This document shows positions 58,990 through 64,000 of a stretch of 64,000 nt of DNA, one piece after another. A model generated the notes under the pieces. It saw only the letters and a list, made by a program, of their open reading frames with translations. It was not told the origin of the DNA and did not search any database. The stretch is from SIG565 sp045594065 (GTDB lineage: Bacteria; Bacillota; Clostridia; Oscillospirales; Acutalibacteraceae). The stretch covers positions 28,290 to 92,289 of the forward strand of contig JAZNXU010000014.1 of NCBI GenBank assembly GCA_045594065.1, in the 5' to 3' direction. How positions within the stretch are numbered: position 1 is the stretch's first letter; every line of letters starts with the position of its first letter. The position numbers were made by a program, and so were the translations under genes.

Positions 58990-60569
58990 CGATTTCTCCT
59001 CCTGATCCAAACGAATATACCCGAGGCAATGAGTAACAGCGGTACAATTACAACAAATATTATGCGTATAGTTACAGCACCTTTTTCGCTGATTTGATTA
59101 ACAAAGCTTTCGGTTTCTACTGTTTTATCGATAAAGAGCATCTGTGAATCGGTATCAAAACCGGCAATTTTTGCGGCGGTATTAATAGCAACTTCTAGGT
59201 TACCGCAAACCGACGATTGACTTGCAAAGGATGAATAAATGAAGTCTGCACTTGAGAAAGCAGCAACATAGCTTGATTTATAGCTTTCACCTACAACGGC
59301 AGAATCGTTCGTTACGATAAGTGTTGGGTGAATTTTCTTTTCAAGTGAAGAATCGGGAGTCCAAGTTTCATCAATACCTAATGGGGCGGCGACAGTGGCA
59401 TCGCCAGTTGAAATCAAAACATTGGTGGTTTTAGAATCGTAGGTTTCGTAAACAGCGGACATCGGGAGGTTATTACTTGTTATGAAGAAGCCTATATCAG
59501 GCAAAATTCCGGTGAGCTGGGAGTCATTGCTATAAGAGTACAGCGTTGTTGGGTAGCCTGGGTAATGGTTGCGCGAATTAGTTTCATAAAGAACACCGTC
59601 GGAATAAGAAATACCCCATTCCTTTAAAAACTCAACAATGTTGGGAATGTTGGTAACTGATGTTCCCGGAACGAAAATGAGTGAGCGACCAAGATTGCCA
59701 TCGTTATAAAGCCAACTGTTAAGCACCGAAAGCTCTTCGGCAAGCATATCCTTAGTGGGGCAAACAATGTAAATTTGCTCTACTTCTTTAGGAATTTCGG
59801 AAATTATATTATCGGAAATTTCGGTAACATCAAAGCTGTTAAGCTTTAACTGTGATCCAAACAGGGTTTCAAAAACCTGTGTGTTGGAGTATGCGGTTAG
59901 AACAGCAGAGGTTTTGATTTGTCCGCTAACAACGGTGTTGATAGCTGAGGACAGCGCAGTTTCAAGCTTGTTGGAGGTTATAGAATAATAATAGCCATAG
60001 CCGGATGCATCTTTATAGGAGTAAATATCATTAAATCCTACCAATTTACTGTTGGTATTTCCTTGGCTGTCGGTACTGCGAACAATGATATCTCCGTAGA
60101 AAATAGAGGGATATTCATTTGCAATTGCCGAGCCGGCAGTGCTGGTTAAATCAACATACTCAACCGTAATGTTGGTGTTATATGTGCTGTATAAATCAAC
60201 CAGCTTAATTGTTTGCTCGTAATAACCGGATTCGTCCATAACACCTAAATAGCTGTATGCGATCTCCGATAAGGTTCCGTTTGTGTAGGAGTTTTTGTCG
60301 GCACAAACAGTAATGGTTACGGGAGTTGAAACGCTTTTCAAAAACTCGGCATTTTCTTCACTTATGCTGTTTTCGCCTGAGAAAGAGAGGTCAATTTTAA
60401 GTGAAACTCGGTTGCCCAGAGCAGTGAAAAGAATATTTATTAAAATAAGGCAAGCAAGTGCAACGGCGCTTATTATTATAAAGTAGCTTCCGCGCTTATA
60501 GAAGTTCTTGCGGTTGAATTTTTTTGCTTCGGGCTTTTCGGTCTTTTTGAAAATGTTTTTAATATTCAT
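58986..60569 (-). CDS. GldG-family ABC transporter-associated protein
   Basis: 527 residues from the ATG at 60569 (GGAGG upstream). N-terminal TM helix (about 26-46), a large extracytoplasmic region with KIDLSFSGENSIS, VSTPVTITVCADKN and LLAEELSVLNSWLYNDGN-like segments, and a C-terminal TM helix followed by RRRNR. This is the architecture of GldG and of the DUF7088/ABC_transp_aux family. It is presumed to sit on the outside face with the ABC-2 permease encoded just before it. Substrate unknown; in Bacteroidetes the homologues serve gliding, which is not implied here. Confidence 0.87.
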   Translation of the reverse strand: MNIKNIFKKTEKPEAKKFNRKNFYKRGSYFIIISAVALACLILINILFTALGNRVSLKIDLSFSGENSISEENAEFLKSVSTPVTITVCADKNSYTNGTLSEIAYSYLGVMDESGYYEQTIKLVDLYSTYNTNITVEYVDLTSTAGSAIANEYPSIFYGDIIVRSTDSQGNTNSKLVGFNDIYSYKDASGYGYYYSITSNKLETALSSAINTVVSGQIKTSAVLTAYSNTQVFETLFGSQLKLNSFDVTEISDNIISEIPKEVEQIYIVCPTKDMLAEELSVLNSWLYNDGNLGRSLIFVPGTSVTNIPNIVEFLKEWGISYSDGVLYETNSRNHYPGYPTTLYSYSNDSQLTGILPDIGFFITSNNLPMSAVYETYDSKTTNVLISTGDATVAAPLGIDETWTPDSSLEKKIHPTLIVTNDSAVVGESYKSSYVAAFSSADFIYSSFASQSSVCGNLEVAINTAAKIAGFDTDSQMLFIDKTVETESFVNQISEKGAVTIRIIFVVIVPLLLIASGIFVWIRRRNR

Positions 60570-60580
60570 AGTGTTACCTC

Positions 60581-61282
60581 CTAAGCCCAACGGCGTTTTT
60601 CAACCGAACGTACTGTTAAGAAAATAAAGAATACCGATATACTAATCATATAAATTAAATCGGTAACATCAAGTACGCCGGTGATAAAGTTGTTAAAGCG
60701 GTCGATAAAGGAAATGGCTGAGGCAATTTCCTGAAGCACGGTTGAGCTGATAGAGCTTGCATACGAGCCGATGAACATAACGGTTAGAAGCACGCCAAAG
60801 GTGAGTGCTGCTGAAACGATATGGCTTTCGGTAAGAGATGAAATAAACATACCTATTGATATCATAACGCAGCCGAGTAACAGCACGCCGAGCAAAGCAT
60901 ATAGATAAATAAGCCAATTTACACTTATGAAAAAAGTAACTATAAGCTGGAACACAAGGGTAAGCGCAAAGCCTAAGCCGTAAAGGCAGAGGGCTGCTAA
61001 AAATTTACCCATAACAATGCCCGTTATTTTAACGGGTGCAGTAAGAAGCGCTTGGTCTACTTTTTGGCGGCGATCCTCACTGAACAGTCGCATTGTAATA
61101 AAAGGGGTTGCGAAAATAGCAACGGTTGACATAGCGGAAATTATGTTTTCAACTTCCGGTGAGCCATAGCTGTATATAATACTGAAAAACATTCCTGCAA
61201 AAGCAGTGAAAACAGCAACAAATACAAAGCCGATAGGGGTTGTAAAATACGATTTAAATTCTCTTTTGAAAACAGCAGTCAT
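60581..61282 (-). CDS. ABC-2 type transporter permease (GldF-like)
   Basis: 233 residues with six predicted TM helices. The N-terminus TAVFKREFKSYFTTPIGFVF is typical of ABC-2 permeases of this branch, and FITMRLFSEDRRQKVDQALLT is a conserved cytoplasmic loop. Its start overlaps the ATPase stop as TAATG. It ends 11 bases before the GldG-like gene. No substrate can be assigned. Confidence 0.92.
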   Translation of the reverse strand: MTAVFKREFKSYFTTPIGFVFVAVFTAFAGMFFSIIYSYGSPEVENIISAMSTVAIFATPFITMRLFSEDRRQKVDQALLTAPVKITGIVMGKFLAALCLYGLGFALTLVFQLIVTFFISVNWLIYLYALLGVLLLGCVMISIGMFISSLTESHIVSAALTFGVLLTVMFIGSYASSISSTVLQEIASAISFIDRFNNFITGVLDVTDLIYMISISVFFIFLTVRSVEKRRWA

Positions 61283-62316
61283 TATTCTTCGTCCTCCTTT
61301 TCGGTGTTTGCTTCGCTTACTAATTGAAGTTCGATGTCTTTCGGGTCGATTTTTTTGGTGCTTTCGGTCTTGAATTCTACAGTATTGGTAGCATCGGTAA
61401 GGCGCAGGAATATCTGCTCAAGGGTCAGCTCGTTAGAACGGAGCTCTAAAAGCGGTCTGCCACGCTCTGCAAGGCGAGTAGAAACATCACGGCGTATATC
61501 GCAGCCCTCTTTCGGGGTTATGAGATATTCATAGGTGTTTTCCTCGCGAAGTCCCTGTGATACAACGCTCTCTACATCTTTAACACTCTGTAAAATCTTC
61601 ATAACATCCTTTTCGGGACCTAAAACGCGTGCAAGCAGTGAATGGTCTGAGGAAAGGTTCTTTGAAAGATTATCAGCGGTATCGTTAGCAACAAGGTGTC
61701 CGCCGTTTATAATAAGAATTCTCTTGCATACCGCCTGAATTTCGGAAAGTATGTGGGAGGAAAGTATTACTGTGTGATTTTTTCCGAGTTTTGAAATCAA
61801 CTCGCGTATTTCAATAATCTGCTTCGGGTCAAGACCGACGGTCGGCTCGTCCAAAATAAGCACATCGGGGTTGCCTATGAGTGCAGATGCAATACCAACG
61901 CGCTGTCTGTAACCCTTTGAAAGGTTTTTGATAAGACGGGAAGCCACATTATCAATTTTAACAAGGCGTAAAATTTCGTCGATATGCGCTTTTTTAGGGA
62001 ATTTAACCTTTTTAAGGTCATAAATGAAATAAAGATATTCGGTAACGGTCATATCAGGGTACAGCGGTGGAATTTCGGGCAGGTAGCCTATGCGGCGCTT
62101 TGCCTGTTCGCTTTGCTCTAAAATATCATATCCGTCAATAGTAACACTGCCTGAGCTTGAGGAAATATATCCCGTCAGAATGTTCATAATAGTCGATTTA
62201 CCCGCACCGTTAGGTCCCAAGAAGCCGACTACCTCGCCTTTGTTTATGGTAAACGAAACATCATCAACGGCTAAATGCTTTCCGTATCTTTTGGATAGAG
62301 ATTTTACCTCAATCAT
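61282..62316 (-). CDS. ABC transporter ATP-binding protein (GldA-like)
   Basis: 344 residues from the ATG at 62316 (AGGAGG 8 bases upstream). Walker A GPNGAGKST (about 35-43), signature LSKGYRQRVG, Walker B VLILDEPTVGLD and H-loop SSH are intact. A C-terminal extension of roughly 120 residues beyond the core ends in a charged tail. LSKGYRQ is the variant seen in GldA/NatA-like ATPases. First gene of the four-gene cluster; a promoter and a perfect operator-like palindrome lie upstream. Confidence 0.93.
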   Translation of the reverse strand: MIEVKSLSKRYGKHLAVDDVSFTINKGEVVGFLGPNGAGKSTIMNILTGYISSSSGSVTIDGYDILEQSEQAKRRIGYLPEIPPLYPDMTVTEYLYFIYDLKKVKFPKKAHIDEILRLVKIDNVASRLIKNLSKGYRQRVGIASALIGNPDVLILDEPTVGLDPKQIIEIRELISKLGKNHTVILSSHILSEIQAVCKRILIINGGHLVANDTADNLSKNLSSDHSLLARVLGPEKDVMKILQSVKDVESVVSQGLREENTYEYLITPKEGCDIRRDVSTRLAERGRPLLELRSNELTLEQIFLRLTDATNTVEFKTESTKKIDPKDIELQLVSEANTEKEDEE

Positions 62317-62369
62317 CAAAATTACCTCCTACTTTTTACTCTATAAAATATTAACAGACAAATTTACAC

Positions 62370-62385
62370 AGTTTGTAAACAAACT
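62370..62385. promoter_or_regulatory. Candidate operator of the Gld-type ABC cluster
   Basis: AGTTTGTAAACAAACT: 7-base perfect arms with centre AA, placed directly after the -10 element around the expected start point. This suits a GntR/YtrA-like or similar dimeric repressor; no such gene is adjacent. Confidence 0.5.
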
Positions 62386-62392
62386 ATTAAAT

Positions 62393-62421
62393 ATTATACT
62401 ATAATATTTAAGTATAGACAA
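62393..62421 (-). promoter_or_regulatory. Sigma-A promoter of the Gld-type ABC cluster
   Basis: Minus strand TTGTCT, 17 bases, TATAAT, about 75 bases before the ATG. Confidence 0.7.
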
Positions 62422-62428
62422 GCAAATA

Positions 62429-62457
62429 TTGACTTTTTCTGTTGGTTGGTTTAAGAT
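62429..62457 (+). promoter_or_regulatory. Sigma-A promoter of the DUF1015 gene
   Basis: TTGACT, 17 bases, TAAGAT, about 23 bases before the ATG at 62480. Confidence 0.6.
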
Positions 62458-62479
62458 TATTTTAACAAGGAGTGGTTTT

Positions 62480-63742
62480 ATGGCAGAAATTAAGGAATTC
62501 AGGGCACTGCGGTTTACTGATAAAGCGGGCGAAATAACCTGTCTATGCTGTCCGCCTTATGATATTATAAGCGCAGCTGAGCGTGAGGGATATTTAAATA
62601 AAAACGAGAATAATATAATTAAGCTCGAATCCCCCGAGCAGACAGCTGAGGGCTACGCGGGGGCTAAGACTGAGCTTGACTGCAGAATCGAAAGCGGAAT
62701 TATGGCTCAGGACGAAACGCCGTCGTTTTATATTTATGAAGAGGAGTTTTCGGTTGGTGGAAAGCAGTATTCCTTCCGCGGCGTTACGGCGTATGTTAAA
62801 CTGCACGAGTTCTCCGAGGGTATTGTTTTGCCCCACGAGCACACCCTTTCAAAGGCAAAAACCGACCGCCTTAATCTTTTAAAGGCAACGGGCTGCAGCT
62901 TTAGCCAGATTTATTCTCTTTACACCGACGAGGATGGCAAAATCCCTGCACTTATAGCCGAGTTATCAAGCGACGCACCCGATGTTGAGTTTACAGATAA
63001 CGATAATGTAACCCACCGTATGTGGGTGGCTCCCAAAAGTGATAAAACAGCACAGCTTGCCGCACTTTTTGCGGATAAAAAGCTCTATATCGCCGATGGT
63101 CACCACCGCTATGAAACGGCGCTTAATTATAGAAAGTATGTTGCCGAAACGGGCGACTGTAATGAGAACGCCGATTATATTATGATGTTCTTAGTAGATA
63201 TGCAGAACGAGGGGCTTGTTGTTTTCCCCACCCATCGCGTTATTTTCGGTGTAGAGGGCTTTGACAGCGCTGTACTGCTTGAAAAATCGGCAGAGTATTT
63301 CAATATAACCAAAACAAGCGGGGATATTGAGGCTTTACTTAAAACTGAATATGAAAAAAGTAAAACCGCATTCGGTTATTTCGACGGCGAGTACACATAT
63401 CTGCTTGTTCTTAAAGATAAGAAGAGTCTTGAAAACCTGCTGCCCGATATGGGTGAAGCACTCAGAAATCTTGATGTAACTGTGCTTCACAGCCTTATTT
63501 TAGAGGGAGTGCTTGGTATAGACAAGGAAAATCTTGCAAATCAAATAAATCTTAAATATACCCGCGATACCGCCGAGGCGGTGATTGAGGTAAAGAGCGG
63601 CGCCAACTGCTGCTTCATACTTAATCCTACCCGCGTTTGCGAGATTGCAGATGTTGCAAAAGCAGGCGATACAATGCCGCAAAAATCAACCTACTTTTAC
63701 CCGAAGCTTATTACAGGACTTGTGGTAAATAAGGTGAAATAA
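62480..63742 (+). CDS. DUF1015 family protein (SerK-like)
   Basis: 420 residues from the ATG at 62480 (AAGGAGTGG upstream); 17 codons of upstream frame are excluded. The DUF1015 hallmarks are CCPPYDII near the N-terminus, LPHEHTLSKAKTDRLNLL, and LYIADGHHRYETALNYR in the centre, with MFLVDMQNEGLVVFPTHR after it. A family member in archaea is an ADP-dependent serine kinase (SerK) with a ParB-like active site; whether this bacterial protein phosphorylates serine is inference. It is a single gene between divergent ABC genes and tRNA genes. Confidence 0.9.
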   Translation: MAEIKEFRALRFTDKAGEITCLCCPPYDIISAAEREGYLNKNENNIIKLESPEQTAEGYAGAKTELDCRIESGIMAQDETPSFYIYEEEFSVGGKQYSFRGVTAYVKLHEFSEGIVLPHEHTLSKAKTDRLNLLKATGCSFSQIYSLYTDEDGKIPALIAELSSDAPDVEFTDNDNVTHRMWVAPKSDKTAQLAALFADKKLYIADGHHRYETALNYRKYVAETGDCNENADYIMMFLVDMQNEGLVVFPTHRVIFGVEGFDSAVLLEKSAEYFNITKTSGDIEALLKTEYEKSKTAFGYFDGEYTYLLVLKDKKSLENLLPDMGEALRNLDVTVLHSLILEGVLGIDKENLANQINLKYTRDTAEAVIEVKSGANCCFILNPTRVCEIADVAKAGDTMPQKSTYFYPKLITGLVVNKVK

Positions 63743-63806
63743 ACAGGCTTCTGCTCAAGGAGAAACCTGTTCTCTCGCTCCTGTTCGACTCCCTTTTGTG
63801 AAGCAT
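63743..63806 (-). repeat. tRNA-terminator-associated element, second copy
   Basis: On the plus strand it carries AACAGG...CCTGTT arms (63750-63779 region) followed by CTCGCTCCTGTTCGACTC, closely like CTCCCTCCTGTTCGAATC at the tRNA-Arg locus. Read on the minus strand it follows the tRNA-Glu terminator and starts with GGGAGTCGAAC, complementary at 10 of 11 positions to that tRNA's T-arm. Confidence 0.55.
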
Positions 63807-63848
63807 AAAAAAGAAAAAACCAACCACAAGGGTTGGTTTTTTCTTTTT
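63807..63848 (-). terminator. Intrinsic terminator of tRNA-Glu
   Basis: AAAAAAGAAAAAACCAACC-ACAAG-GGTTGGTTTTTTCTTTTTT, a perfect 19-bp stem that starts right at the tRNA CCA. It is symmetrical and can also stop the DUF1015 transcript. Confidence 0.95.
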
Positions 63849-63924
63849 TGGTGACCCGGACGGGATTCGAACCCGTGTTACCGCCGTGAAAGGGCGGTGT
63901 CTTAGGCCTCTTGACCACCGGGCC
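63849..63924 (-). tRNA. tRNA-Glu, anticodon UUC
   Basis: 76 bases on the minus strand: acceptor GGCCCGG/CCGGGTC, anticodon loop CTTTCAC between CCGCC and GGCGG, T-loop TTCGAAT, encoded CCA. Confidence 0.96.
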
Positions 63925-63929
63925 GTATA

Positions 63930-64000
63930 TGGTGGCTGTAATTGGACTCGAACCAATGACACTCCGGGTATGAACCGAATGCTCTAGCCAACTGAGCTAT
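63930..64000 (-). tRNA. tRNA-Met, anticodon CAU (5' end outside window)
   Basis: 71 bases visible from CCA back to the D-stem. Anticodon loop TTCATAC lies between TTCGG and CCGGA, T-arm GGTTCGAGTCC, acceptor 3' strand TACAGCC. The features fit elongator Met rather than initiator; tRNA-Ile2(CAU) cannot be fully excluded without the missing 5' end. Confidence 0.88.

Noticed and set aside
63697..63962. Open reading frames antisense to the tRNA genes at the right end
   Set aside because: They run through tRNA-Glu, its terminator and tRNA-Met and are frame shadows of RNA genes.

Overview
This window is 64 kb of core chromosome from a low-to-moderate GC, Gram-positive, endospore-forming bacterium, most likely a gut clostridium of the Oscillospiraceae/Ruminococcaceae type. 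That placement is inferred from gene content: SpoIIID, SpoVAE, SpoIID and a SpoVB-like flippase, Noc together with ParA/ParB, a KtrAB-type K+ uptake system beside a K+-dependent membrane pyrophosphatase, a cysteine T-box, and a LicD/TagF/TarI surface-polymer cluster. There is no rRNA, CRISPR array, prophage or insertion sequence. Three tRNA genes are present: Arg-ACG, Glu-UUC and a partial Met-CAU.

Layout. 1-5.3 kb (minus): surface glycopolymer operon, in transcription order DegT aminotransferase, sugar-phosphate transferase, LicD, CDP-glycerol-type phosphotransferase, IspD/TarI cytidylyltransferase, and an SDR epimerase cut by the window edge. 5.4-9.1 kb (minus): a heterodimeric ABC exporter with one degenerate ATP site. 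9.3-13.4 kb (plus): K+ uptake (TrkH/KtrB + KtrA) and a membrane pyrophosphatase. 13.5-14.9 kb: a metallo-hydrolase, then an unusual non-coding stretch of terminators and tRNA fragments next to tRNA-Arg. 15-21.1 kb: a DUF3048 lipoprotein, then mnmE-mnmG-rsmG-noc on the minus strand. 21.2-34.1 kb (plus): a long run of closely packed genes covering a lipoprotein, a two-component system, YqhQ, PrmC, RecA, RecX, RimO, PgsA, a Cys T-box, CysE, CysS, a TrmN6-like methylase and RsmI. 34-36 kb: SpoIID and an unknown membrane protein. 36.1-44.9 kb (plus): dnaA-dnaN-yaaA-recF-remB-gyrB-gyrA, conspicuously AT-rich in its first half. 44.9-52.3 kb: a CPBP protease, TadA, a QueG-like protein, a flippase, RarA, two PH-domain membrane proteins and an isolated SpoVAE. 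52.3-54.2 kb: parAB with three parS sites. 54.2-57.4 kb: a trehalase-family gene preceded by an internally deleted copy, an amidohydrolase and spoIIID. 57.4-62.3 kb (minus): a Gld-type ABC transporter with GldG and DUF4340 partners. 62.5-63.7 kb: a DUF1015 protein, followed by tRNA genes.

How parts work together. Replication, repair and segregation genes (DnaA/DnaN/RecF/gyrase, RecA/RecX/RarA, ParABS/Noc) dominate and mark the origin-proximal part of the chromosome, although the gene order is rearranged relative to Bacillus. Translation quality genes recur: MnmE/MnmG, RsmG, RimO, PrmC, RsmI, TadA, a QueG homologue and CysS. TadA is expected to act on the tRNA-Arg(ACG) found here. KtrAB and the K+-dependent pyrophosphatase form a cation-homeostasis unit.

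No defence island or clearly new enzymatic system was seen. The most unusual signals are non-coding: tRNA-3'-end fragments, each followed by a terminator; an element after two tRNA terminators that carries an inverted copy of the adjacent tRNA T-arm; a perfect 13-bp hairpin inside the start of recX; and an orphan terminator implying a short transcript divergent from spoIIID. Coordinates, starts and motifs were read by eye; no alignment or database search was run.
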